From NCBI GenBank assembly GCA_027858775.1, contig JAQICA010000021.1, positions 1 through 33,497 of the forward strand: a stretch of 33,497 nucleotides of DNA, given 5' to 3'. Origin of the DNA: Salinivirgaceae bacterium (GTDB lineage Bacteria; Bacteroidota; Bacteroidia; Bacteroidales; Salinivirgaceae). Position 1 is the stretch's first letter. Each line of letters opens with the position of its first letter. This document shows, in pieces, positions 1 to 10,600 of the stretch. Made by a program: the position numbers and the translations under genes. Under the pieces are notes generated by a model. That model searched no databases, had not been told where the DNA came from, and saw only the letters and a list, made by a program, of their open reading frames with translations.

Positions 1-135
1 CGAACGATATTTATTATTAGACAATTATAAAAGAGCATGTTACTTATTGTACTTATCATGGCGAGCTCCATATGACCATTAAAATCAAAATTATAAACAT
101 ATAAATCAAGCACTCAGAAAAGCAGATAGTTTTCG
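1..135. repeat. Direct repeat copy 1 (about 135 bp, cut by window edge)
   Basis: This AT-rich stretch recurs in the same orientation at 18493-18627. I count 6 mismatches in 135 aligned bases (positions 26, 33, 69, 71, 72 and 126 of this copy), with no gaps. The match begins at the first base of the window, so the true left end may lie outside it. Homology stops after the TTTTCG at 130-135. It carries no open reading frame and does not resemble an RNA gene I know. It lies about 195 bp upstream of the barrel-protein gene at 330; the second copy is also upstream of a plus-strand gene. Its nature (remnant of a mobile element, extragenic repeat or small RNA) is unknown. Confidence 0.85.
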
Positions 136-151
136 GGCAAGCACTAAATAG
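130..151. repeat. 22-bp inverted match to 18298-18319
   Basis: The 16 bases TTTTCGGGCAAGCACT (130-145) recur exactly as the reverse complement at 18304-18319. The match extends six more bases with one mismatch. It begins at the right end of direct repeat copy 1, where copy 2 loses similarity. It may mark the border of a shared element, or may be a chance leftover of a short coding fragment, since the distal copy overlaps a signal-peptide-like reading frame. Confidence 0.55.
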
Positions 152-329
152 ATTATACTGGACATGTTACATGGGTGCTTGTAATAGCAGGCTTACATCA
201 ACAAATTGATTTTTCTGCGAATAGGTGCAGTACCAACCATATGATTATTCACATACAATTTGTGCAATAATGCATGAAAAATTGCAGTTCAACGTTCAAA
301 TATGATATCGATCGCTTAATTTTGTCCGT
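136..329. other. Upstream region of the barrel gene, no gene seen
   Basis: Between the repeat and the start codon at 330 there is no credible reading frame. The only regulatory candidate is TAATTTTG at 317-324, which fits the Bacteroidota -7 box TAnnTTTG exactly. No TTG is found 19-21 bases upstream of it, only TTC at 295-297. If the box is used, transcription would begin at about the start codon, giving a leaderless or nearly leaderless message. Confidence 0.35.
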
Positions 330-3300
330 ATGCACAAAAAATGGCCTGTAGCACTTTTTTTTATCTTATTGGTGAATTTTGGTTATGGCCAATACTCAAA
401 TTTCCGTAGCTGCTACCGAGCCGTGAATGATTCTATTGTATTTGATACGCTACCGGTAATAAATCACAGCGTAATAGTGCAAACAAAAGCAGGGATCGTA
501 CCTGATGGGTTCTGGACTCTGAATGCCAGGCGTGCAACCCTCTATTTCACTAAACTACCCGAAACCGATACGGTGAAAATCAGTTGGCGAATATTTCCGC
601 CCATGCTATCGGAAATCTATTTTCACAAAAACACGTCATTGCTAAAGCAACGGAAAATCTATACGATCAACAATCCGGAGAATCAGCGGCAAAACATGCT
701 AAAACAATCGCAAATAAATCGTTCGGGCAGTATTTCGCGTGGTTTTACTATGGGAAATAATCAGGATGTAACCATGAACTCAAGCCTAAACCTGCAACTG
801 TCGGGTAAGCTTACCGATAATCTGTCGGTTTCGGCATCTATTACCGATGCCAACATTCCTGTTCAACCCGACGGCAATACGCAACAATTACAGGAGTTTG
901 ATCAAATATACATTACTGTGTACAACGATAATTTGAATCTTACTCTGGGCGATTACAACCTGGAAAGCCCTACAGGCACGTTTATGAATGTGAATAAAAA
1001 CCTGCAAGGAATACAGTTCACAAATAAAGCAACAGCAGGGGAAGATAAAGAGAAATCGACCACAATTAAAAATAGTATTGCAGGAGCAGTGAGCAAAGGC
1101 AAGTATTACCGCCAGCAACTAACGCCTATCGAGGGCAACCAGGGTCCTTACAAACTAAAGGGGGCAAATAATGAACGTTTCATTATTGTAATTGCCGGAT
1201 CGGAGAAAGTAATTATTGACGGAGAATCATTAAAACGGGGGCAGCAACACGACTACACCATCGACTACAACAGTGCTGAAATTACATTTAACCCCAATGT
1301 AGCAGTCAATTCTGATATGCGCATCTATGTTGAATTTGAATATACCGACAAAAACTACAACAGGTATTTGGTGGCCAACTATACGGAAGTTACGCACGAA
1401 CAAACCCGTTTTTGGGTTAACGTTATCAGCGAAAGCGATAGTAAAAACCAGCCCATCGATCTGGATTTGACCACTGACATGGTTAACGTACTGGAAAATG
1501 TGGGCGACAATACAAACGAAGCTGTGGTGCCAAATATAACGGAGCAAGAATTTAGCGATAATATGATTTTGTATGCCCGAAAAGACACCCTGGTTGGCGC
1601 TGAAGAATACGAAATGTATTATTACTCAACAAACCCTGATTCGGCCATTTACCGACTAGGTTTTTCGCTGGTTGGTGCAGGCAACGGAAACTATGTGAAA
1701 ACCGAAAATCTGGCTAACGGCAAGGTATACGAATGGGTGGCCCCGCAAAACGGGGAACCAGGCGGAAGTTACGAACCGGTTGTTCAACTCGTGACTCCGA
1801 AATCGCAACAAATGATCACTAGCGGTTTAGAAGTGAAGCACGGTAAAACAGGATTTACGCGAGTTGAGATGGCTTGGTCGCACCGCGACGAGAATACATT
1901 TTCGAATTTGAATGGAGGAGACAACCACGGATATGCAATAAATTACGAAGGTTTACACCAAATTGCCGGCGATTCGATTACAAATTTGGCAATTGGTACG
2001 AAATATCAGCTGACACATAAGAACTTTAACTATTTTGAACGTTTTCGATCACCGGAATTTGAGCGCGACTGGAATGTGCGCAACGCGCAATTTACCAATG
2101 ACCAACACCTTGCCACTTTTCAACTAAAGTACAACCACTCCAACCAGTTAAACACTGCGCTTGGCGCCCAAACTTACATTGTGCCCGGAGGTTACGAGGG
2201 CATAAAAGGCGATGGCAACATAAACTTTACACATTCGAAACTTACGGTGAATGAAAACTTTAGCTATTTGAATGCCTCAACAGATAGCACATTAGGCAAT
2301 TTCTTGCGAAATAAGGCTACAATTAGTACTCCAATTTGGAAACTGGAAACGGGGTTTAGACAAGAATTAGAATCGAACCAAATAACCCTTGGCGAGAACG
2401 AGCTAAGCAACTCAGCCTATGAATTTTACTTTTACGAATATTATATAAAAAACAAGACACTCGAAAACATGGAGGCCGAGTTGGCTGCCAACTACCGCAA
2501 AGACCACAGAGCTTTTCGCAATAAAATGGAGCCTGAAAAGGAACGCAAAGGAATAACACTTACAACGGCTTGGAATGGCTACCGGAAAAGCACATGGCGG
2601 TTAGTAGCTAATTACCGGCAAGTAAACATCCTAAACGACTCATTAGTGAAAAGTAAATTGCCTGAGCAACATGTGAGCACCCGGATAGAAAACAGGTCTG
2701 TATTATTTGGCGGAATTATACGCAGCAGCACATTTTACGAAATCAGTACCGGATTAGAGAGCAAAAAAGAGTATGCTTATCTTGAGGTCGAAAAAGGACA
2801 GGGAAACTATATTTGGATAGACCGCAACGACAATGAAATAAAAGAGCTTAACGAGTTCGAAATTGCCCAAATAGCGGCAGAAGGAGACCATATACGCATG
2901 TACATTCCAACCGATGAGTACATTTCTGTTTATGCCAACCGATTCAAACAAACATTTGATATAAACTTCCGGAAATGGACAATAAGTGACAATGCATGGC
3001 TAAAGCTCCTCTCCCGTTTTTCCGACCAGCTATTATTTAGCATCGATCAGAAAGTTACGGAAAACGAGTTTTCGACCTACGCCAATCCATTTGCTTCACA
3101 AAGCAACGATACAAGTCTTATTTCGACGAACCGATCGATTCGAAATATTTTTAGTTTTAACAAGACCAATCCGAAATTTGGTGCCGATATAATTCTCACA
3201 GAAAACACAAGCAAAAACTTATTGACTAATGGGTTTGAAGGAAGAGACCAAAAATCCATTGAGCTACAAACCCGCTGGAACATAACCCAGTATCTAACAT

Positions 3301-3767
3301 GGTCAAATAGCGGAAGCACAGGAGAAAAATCGAAGTCGACAGCATATTTTACAGAAAACAACTACACGATAAGCAACTACAAATTAACCAACAAACTGCG
3401 CATTCAACCCAACACTTCTTACCGATTTGAATTACAATACACCTTTGATACAAAAGAAAATAAAAAAGGAGAGGAAGATGCAACACACCACGATGCAGGT
3501 GTTTCTTTTCACTATGCCGCAGCTCAAAAGAGCACTATTGAAGCAGGTTTTCATTATATCGACGTGAGCTTTACCGGAACGGGAAATAACTCCCTAACAT
3601 ACGAACTGCTCAATGGGCTGCAAAAAGGCGCCAACTACACCTGGGAGCTACAGTGGAACAAACAACTTTCGCAAAGTTTCCAAATGAGTATCAGTTACAA
3701 TGGCCGGGCAGGCGACGATACAAAAACCATCCATATTGGCAACATGCGCGTAAGAGCCATGTTTTGA
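330..3767 (+). CDS. Large outer-membrane beta-barrel protein, SprA-like in part
   Basis: This is a 1145-residue exported protein. Residues 1-20 form a signal peptide (a basic MHKK start, hydrophobic core, cleavage after GYG). The remainder is rich in alternating polar/aromatic strands and ends in Phe (VRAMF), as outer-membrane barrels do. Residues about 135-195 (start GSISRGFTMG) and the DYTIDYNSAEITF segment near 307-320 recall segments of SprA/Sov, the T9SS outer-membrane translocon. SprA is usually over 2300 residues, so this is a shorter relative or a protein sharing only that module, not SprA itself. A second segment near 825-850 (IWIDRNDNEIKELNEFEIA) is also typical of this group. The gene stands alone on its strand and faces the surface-protein operon. 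The membrane location is fairly sure; the role is unknown. The start is the only Met before the signal peptide. Confidence 0.75.
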   Translation: MHKKWPVALFFILLVNFGYGQYSNFRSCYRAVNDSIVFDTLPVINHSVIVQTKAGIVPDGFWTLNARRATLYFTKLPETDTVKISWRIFPPMLSEIYFHKNTSLLKQRKIYTINNPENQRQNMLKQSQINRSGSISRGFTMGNNQDVTMNSSLNLQLSGKLTDNLSVSASITDANIPVQPDGNTQQLQEFDQIYITVYNDNLNLTLGDYNLESPTGTFMNVNKNLQGIQFTNKATAGEDKEKSTTIKNSIAGAVSKGKYYRQQLTPIEGNQGPYKLKGANNERFIIVIAGSEKVIIDGESLKRGQQHDYTIDYNSAEITFNPNVAVNSDMRIYVEFEYTDKNYNRYLVANYTEVTHEQTRFWVNVISESDSKNQPIDLDLTTDMVNVLENVGDNTNEAVVPNITEQEFSDNMILYARKDTLVGAEEYEMYYYSTNPDSAIYRLGFSLVGAGNGNYVKTENLANGKVYEWVAPQNGEPGGSYEPVVQLVTPKSQQMITSGLEVKHGKTGFTRVEMAWSHRDENTFSNLNGGDNHGYAINYEGLHQIAGDSITNLAIGTKYQLTHKNFNYFERFRSPEFERDWNVRNAQFTNDQHLATFQLKYNHSNQLNTALGAQTYIVPGGYEGIKGDGNINFTHSKLTVNENFSYLNASTDSTLGNFLRNKATISTPIWKLETGFRQELESNQITLGENELSNSAYEFYFYEYYIKNKTLENMEAELAANYRKDHRAFRNKMEPEKERKGITLTTAWNGYRKSTWRLVANYRQVNILNDSLVKSKLPEQHVSTRIENRSVLFGGIIRSSTFYEISTGLESKKEYAYLEVEKGQGNYIWIDRNDNEIKELNEFEIAQIAAEGDHIRMYIPTDEYISVYANRFKQTFDINFRKWTISDNAWLKLLSRFSDQLLFSIDQKVTENEFSTYANPFASQSNDTSLISTNRSIRNIFSFNKTNPKFGADIILTENTSKNLLTNGFEGRDQKSIELQTRWNITQYLTWSNSGSTGEKSKSTAYFTENNYTISNYKLTNKLRIQPNTSYRFELQYTFDTKENKKGEEDATHHDAGVSFHYAAAQKSTIEAGFHYIDVSFTGTGNNSLTYELLNGLQKGANYTWELQWNKQLSQSFQMSISYNGRAGDDTKTIHIGNMRVRAMF

Positions 3768-4170
3768 TTAACATTGAAAGAATAAAAAGCTAACTGACTA
3801 ATAAACATAAGACAAAGTCTCATATTTTCGTCAGTACGCCACACGGATTTTTGAAATGGATGCTTTGAATTTTCGAATTTACAAAGCGCTGGAACCATGC
3901 ATAATCTAACGGGTCTGGTAGGACTCTTTCATTATCACCGACACTAAAAAATGCTTACTGAACGCTGCTATGTGCTTATTTTTTGCCTTGCTAAAAACAA
4001 AAATCCTTTCCAACTTATCTGTCATTTGATGCATGACATATCACTAGAGTAAACTTAATACGCACAAGCGATACTACAGAAGTAGTATATATTCTGATAG
4101 CACAACTATAAAAATATGACAGGTGGCACCTCAGCATAATATTGCTCTAACTCAAGAATATAAAACTAAA
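3768..4170. other. Convergent intergenic region, no gene
   Basis: About 400 bases separate the barrel gene from the terminator of the opposing operon. I see no convincing gene on either strand. The region holds two small hairpins: the TTCG-loop stem at 3862-3887 and ATACTAC/GTAGTAT at 4071-4077 and 4082-4088 with a four-base loop. Neither has a good T-tract. Confidence 0.5.
3862..3887. terminator. Hairpin with TTCG tetraloop downstream of barrel gene
   Basis: GCTTTG and AATT pair with AATT and CAAAGC around a TTCG loop (872-875 of the 3000s), with a two-base TA bulge on the 3' arm. This makes ten base pairs capped by an unusually stable tetraloop. It lies about 95 bases after the stop codon at 3767. 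No run of T follows, so it is more likely a 3'-end processing or stability hairpin than a textbook intrinsic terminator. Confidence 0.35.
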
Positions 4171-4204
4171 AAAAGGGGCGCCACACAAGGTAGCGCCCCT
4201 TTTA
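4168..4204. terminator. Bidirectional intrinsic terminator
   Basis: GGGGCGC at 4175-4181 pairs perfectly with GCGCCCC at 4193-4199 around an 11-base loop. A run of A precedes it and a run of T follows it, so it reads as stem plus U-tract on both strands. It lies 20-50 bases past the stop of the minus-strand lipoprotein gene (4224) and is the natural end of the three-gene operon. It could also stop read-through from the plus-strand barrel gene. Confidence 0.88.
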
Positions 4205-4223
4205 ATTACCAATCTTATTTCAA

Positions 4224-4637
4224 TTACTCAGCAATTCTTGTGAAAACATAAATCAACTGAATATCGCCGGTTGCAGGGTTTGTAAAGTCATAAGACACTT
4301 GCAACTTCTGATAATCGGAAGAAATAATTGTATATTCCTTCACGATATCACCATCTGTTAATGTCAATGTATTGGGATCAGCTGTCCAGTTACCTGAACT
4401 TGCGTATCCATCAACATTAATAAAGAGGTATGACGCGTTTCTATTCAAATGCAGAACAGACTCTTCGAGGAACACATCTTCGGGGAAGTTCACTTGCCCA
4501 TTGGCAATAACGTTTTGAACCTCCCATTGGCCTGTTAAGATTTGCACTTCTGTCGGATCTTCGGGCTCAACACATGCTGAGAGAAACCCGGCAAGTCCAA
4601 CAACAAGTAATATCAATTTTAATTTTGTCATAATCAT
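4224..4637 (-). CDS. Small lipoprotein, lipocalin-like fold suspected
   Basis: This 137-residue lipoprotein has a signal peptide with lipobox LSAC (Cys22) followed by the acidic VEPEDP. The mature part opens with LTGQWEV and continues as predicted beta strands ending in YVFTRI. That is the pattern of small lipocalin-like lipoproteins of Bacteroidota, where an early G-x-W is typical. No catalytic motif is visible. It starts only 6 bases after the stop of the 3280-residue gene, so it is the last gene of that operon and is probably co-translated with it. A second ATG two codons in (4631) is an equally good start. It may help anchor or process the giant protein, but that rests only on position. 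Confidence 0.75.
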   Translation of the reverse strand: MIMTKLKLILLVVGLAGFLSACVEPEDPTEVQILTGQWEVQNVIANGQVNFPEDVFLEESVLHLNRNASYLFINVDGYASSGNWTADPNTLTLTDGDIVKEYTIISSDYQKLQVSYDFTNPATGDIQLIYVFTRIAE

Positions 4638-4643
4638 CTAATT

Positions 4644-7600
4644 TTAATATTTGAAGAACTGTTGAACTTTCACATCTTTTTTACCTACAACCTGGATAAC
4701 ATATGTTCCAACCATAAGGTCATTTAAAGGAATTTCACGTTCATAAAGATCTTTCGACTTCATGTCTTTCACTTCATAAACAAGGTTACCCTGAGTATTG
4801 TAAATTTTAATGTGTAACTGCTCATCATCACCACTATTATAGTTCACCATTAGGTAATCTTGTGCAGGGTTCGGATGAACGGACAAGGTCGCATTTTGAC
4901 CGGCCATAGGTGGTTCTTCCTCATCAGCGCTATCAAGAACTGATGAAATTTCACAACCATCGACAGTAACAACAACAACTTCATACTCTGAACCATCATA
5001 AATATTGAGGGTTCTGCTATTTCCGCCGTTTTGTATGATCAATCCATCGCGATACCACTGATAACTTACAGCCATATTTTCAGGAATTGAAGCTATCAAT
5101 GTATTGCCATTGGCAATAATGGTCAGGTTATAAACACCGATTTCAGCAGGTACAGAAACAGAAGCACAACCATTTACATCAAGTCGTGAAGCACGCACTT
5201 CAAGCTCTGTAGCTTCAAATAAGCTATCTGAACGTAAAATCAAGTTATTTGCACCCATTTTTGCAGCTCCGGTTGCTTCACCTGTAAACACATTGTAAAG
5301 TTGATACATAGCCGAGGCTTCAGCATTTTCAATACGAACAACAGCATAACCTGCTTCGCAAAGAACATCGTCTTGTACATTTAGGAATGGTTCGCTTGGT
5401 TTTGTATGAACTACAGCATCGATTGATTCTGACATTCTACTTTCACATCCTAGCTCAGTTTGAATCTTTAATTGATAATCTCCTGAGGCTGTTACATGAA
5501 GTTCATTATCAGTCATTTCAATGTCATTCATCACAGATCCATTGCGATACCATTCATAAGAAGTATAACCTTCTGGTCCACTAATAATTAGATCACCTTC
5601 GCCTTCACAGAATGATAATTGACCTTCATAAGTTAATAAAGGACGCTCTGGAGATTGACCAACAGTAACTTCTTCAGTAAAATATGAACAATCGTCACCA
5701 AATGTGAATTTCGCATTATAAACACCTGCTTCTATCGGTGTAAAATAAAAGCTACTACCACCGTAAGGATAAACAACACCAACTTTGAACCCAGTAATTG
5801 TTCCCTGATTTGTAATCGAACCTATTTCATTACCAATCGCCAATTGTGAAAACTCACAATATGTAGTGCCATCAGTTACTACGTCGTAAGTTCCTTCAAT
5901 TCGTATCAATGTATGGAATTCAGGAAGAATTTCAACTGTAAGCATATTTGCGTTTACAATTTTTGAACAACTTTCATTATTCTCATTAACAGCCACAACT
6001 GAGAATATCATATTCGTTGTAACTGTGGTTGTTTCGAATGTCGAAGTACCTGCATATGAAGTAAATGTTTCACCAAACACTTCTCCAGTAGCATCGTCAA
6101 TCAACTGATATACAACATCATCTTGCAATCCAGTCAAAGTAAACTCAACGATTCCATCACTATTGTGGCAAAGTGCCTTATAAGTACTGGTAAAGCTTAC
6201 ATTGTTGAACTCGAAAATGTCGATATAAACAGGATTCGATTTTTGACTATAACAAACATACTCGAAAGGTATATCAGAAACGGCAACCTGATAAGATCCA
6301 CTCTGATCAGCCTCAAATGCTTGAGCATTACCGGCAACAACAGAACCATTTCTGTACCATTTGTAGTAATTATATCCTGCAGTAGCAGTAAGAATGGTGG
6401 TTTCACCTTCGCAAAGATCAGTATTACCTTCGGCAACAACTTCAGGTTGTTCCGGCATCTCATTAACCTCAACATTAACGATAACTGATTGATATTCGCC
6501 ACAAGCGCCATCATCAATTACTGCAAAGTAATCTGCAGAAACATTAAAGTCATTTAACGATGAAGAAGATCCAAGACTAGCAGAAAGATCATTGCGATAC
6601 CAAGTTGCATTTGCTTGTGCAAATGTTCCATCTTTCCAGTATCCCATTGATAACCTCAAACCATCAGTTTGATCAGCACACTCCATGAATTCTTGTCCAT
6701 CGGTAACAGGCATCCAGTTGCCGCCTCCATCCATATCGTAATGCATAGTGTAGGAGGGACGTACATCAAATTCTGCTTGATAATTTGGAACTAATGTACC
6801 GCAAACCAACTCGCCCATGTTATCTTGAGCTGTAATTAAAACCTCAACTGTTAATGGCTCATCAATGGCTCCCAAACTTATTTTCAAGTTTGTTCCATCA
6901 TAATATGGATATGTATCACCATCCATAAGATCGTCATCCTCAGTGTCAATTACAACAGCGGTGCCAATATTCTCAGCAGTGATATAATTGCGTAACTGAT
7001 AGCTGAAGTGATTCTGAACGCTAGAAATAACTACAAAACGTTCTTGTTCAACACATGATTCATCAACACCATCATAGTTTAACTGACGTGCAAACACTTG
7101 AGAATTTGCAAATTCAGGAATAACTTCTACTGTGTATTCGGCATTAGCACCCCATAATGAGAACTCATAATCTGCGATTGTTTGATCGTTTGCAAACAAA
7201 CGGAATGTCCAATCCTGAGCTGTAGGCGCATTAACTACTTCATTCAAGAATAACTGAATAGTACCTGATCCCTCAGTAACACCTGTAAATTCGATGTCTC
7301 CATCTTCATTATCAAGTACAGTTCCGTTGGCAGATACCTTAACAATGTTATCGGCACCAAATTTACCTTTTATGACGTAATTTAATTCAACAACACCATC
7401 GTTACAGTTAGACAATTCTGAAGCTTCAACATCGATACGTTGAGTTGCAACAGGAACGCTAGCTGATTGATAAGACATTGGTGCAGCCTCATAATCGGTT
7501 GCAAATGGCACAATTACAATATTTTGTAATCTGAAATAAGCTGTATACTCTTCAATTCTCCAACGCAACTGAGTTTCTTCAGTTTGAGCTTCAGCAGGAA

Positions 7601-10600
7601 TAGCAATTACTTCTTCGAAATAAACTCCTAGATCTTCCTCTGTAAAACGCTCATCGGGATAAGCATGCATTTCTGTATAAGAAATACCACCATCAATTGA
7701 ATACTCGAGAACCATTTTCTGCTCATCAAGTAAATCAAGTTCGTTAGCCATCACATCAAACTCTAATGAAGTATAGTTCGACAGATCGAGTGCATTTGAA
7801 GTTAATGTAACCATTGCACCTTCAGATCCACTCATTGTGTAAGGCTCAGAATAAGAGTTTACAAAATCAGCGTTAACCAATTCATACTTGTTTACACCTT
7901 CAAGTTTTTCACCCACAATACCCATCTCAGCTCCAATAGAAGCTTTAATTTCGAATGTGCGAGTATTTCTGATAAATGTAGGAATGGTAACATCTGAGAA
8001 ATCAACAGAACCTTGCTGTGCAGCTAATAACCACTCGTCACCATCTTGGTCTGTCAAAATAAGATTGTAATACCAATCAGCATTAATATCAGTTACTTCA
8101 TTATGCACATCAGCTGTAAAGTTTGCATCGTTACCGGCATAAAGAACATCACTATCATTATACTTTGTAATTAACAATGGGTTAAATACATGTAGTACAC
8201 CAACAGCTACTTCGTCTTCGATATCGATAAATATGAAATCATCTTTGGCAATGTGCGCATAAACTGAATAATCGTCTCTTTGTACATTTTCCGGTAATGT
8301 TGTTTCATATACACCAGCAGAAACTTCTGAATAAGATAACTGAATAAGTTCATCCTCACCATTATTATCTCTTACAATATAGAAATCATAAGTAGTTCCG
8401 GTTGGGAATTCCAATCCTACAGGGTCTCCTGTATTTTCATCAATATCAACTGCCCAATTAAATTGGAATGTATCGCCACTATAAATTGCTGGTTCAAAAC
8501 CATCAGCATCTTTAGTTACTTCCCATACATAATTGTTTACATCGGGGAAAATAAAGTCGATTTCCTGACTTGTATTTTCCTGTAGGTAATTTGCTGTAAT
8601 ATTTGTACCTGCAACAACTTTAACATCTCTCAAATACCACATATCCATGTTATCTCCACGATTCAAATCTTGTTTAAATTTGAATGTTGTAGTTTCTGTC
8701 AAGTATTCGGCAGGAACATTTACACTAATTGCCATATTAAATGCACCGGCAGGCAAATAACCAAAAGCACCAAAGTCAGAAATATCCGTATCAATTTCCA
8801 ATGGTTCAAAAGTTACACCATCAGTAGATACCAACAATTGTGGCAATGTGTTTTGATTTTCAACAATACCCCACGCGTAATATTGGAAATTAAGGCTTGC
8901 GGTTGGGAGTTCAGAAAGATCCATTACATCAGTAATTGCGTAACGATCTCCATCCAATGTGAAATTTAAAACAGAACTACTAGTACCTACTTCTTCGGCC
9001 ATTTCAACATCCATTTCATCGCCAAATGCAATTGCGTCACCTTCGTAAGGATAAATAGCGATTTCGAAATGATCCCAATCTACATTCTTAACTTCATAAG
9101 CTGGGAGTTTTACAGTAAGAACACTTTCTGTAAGACTAACCTGCTCAAGAACGGTACGTTCTAAAACGTCTCCACCATTATCAATTTGCTCTAAAGTAGC
9201 AGCAAACGTTGTAGCAGCATCCCATTCGCCATAAAGTTCGTATTCTACTTCCACATTTTCTTCCACACTATACTCAGGAAGCATATTTCCATCTTCTATA
9301 GGAAGATCGAGAGCAATGAGTTTACGTACGTTCTCAGCAGTTTGGTTTATCACCAAAATGGTTTTAACTGCAATAGGATCAACCATTGGATCAATTCCCG
9401 GGTAATAGTGATCGTATACGTCATCACCATCTTCATCAACCATAGCGCGAACAGCTATTGTGTACTCGCCTGTAGGCACAGTTTCCGGAATTTGAGCAGT
9501 AGTAGTTCCGCTATCAACTTGCGAATAAAACTCAACAAATTCTCCATCAACATCCATGGTGAATTGGAACATTGTTCCTGTTGGCCATATCTCATCTACT
9601 AATTCGTCGTCGATAACTGCCCAGCTAAAGTCAGTATCAACAGCTACGTTAATTGCTGGTTCAAGACCGTAAGCATCAACGTCTCCGGCAACAAATTCGT
9701 AGTTGGCAAAAGCATCCGGATAAGTAGTTGTCATTTCGTTGAGATCAACAAATTTCGAAACTGAAGCTACATTATAATACCAGTTCGATTCACCTTCTAC
9801 AAAAGCAACGTTGCTTAATGTCCAGTCTCCTTCAGGATATTCCTGAATCCAACGGAAATGAACGTTAGCAGCTTGGTCTAACATTTCTTGTGTAAGATCA
9901 ATTGCATACGTTCCATTTTCCAATAACAGATAATCAGCTGACAATAAAGAATATGTTTCTCCATTATCGGTAGAAATCTCAACACGAGGAACAGTCTGCA
10001 TTGTAAGTAGACTAACAGTAGTAGTATAGTCAAATACCAAACTATGCTGGTTTAATGTAACACCTTCTCCCACATAATCAGACAATTTGCGTGTTACAGC
10101 AACGCGTTCAGTATAAACACCATTCTCTTCGTTTGAACCATTAAAGGTCAATGATGCAACATCGTTACCATTATTTACAACCAAGAAATTATTTACATTA
10201 AGTGATGCAATAGTAACTTGATCATAAACAAACTCTTCACCTGCCTCATCAGCCATGTAGGCATATACTCTTACAAAAACATTATCGTTAAGATCAAAAT
10301 TTGCAAAAGCATCAACAGCAGGAATATCGATTGTATAAACGCCGCCTGTTTCGTAGTTTGCAACATTTAAATAAACATCGTTATTGTTGATGTCTTCTCC
10401 TTCGAAAACAACTTGATAACGAACACCGGCTTCATAAGGTCCAAATTCTTCGAAATCCACTTCCATTTGGCTACCAAAGTAGAAATCGGTGTCTTCAACA
10501 TCGGTGTTTACAGCTATAGGATCTTGAAGAATTATTTCTCTGTGTTCCTGAGTAGTTTCATTCACAACAAGTATTTGTTCAAATACCTCAGGAGCATCTC

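Noticed and set aside
6123..6488. 121-codon plus-strand frame opposite the giant gene
   Set aside because: It is antisense to a continuous, clearly real coding region; long complementary frames are expected in a 9.8-kb gene of this codon usage.
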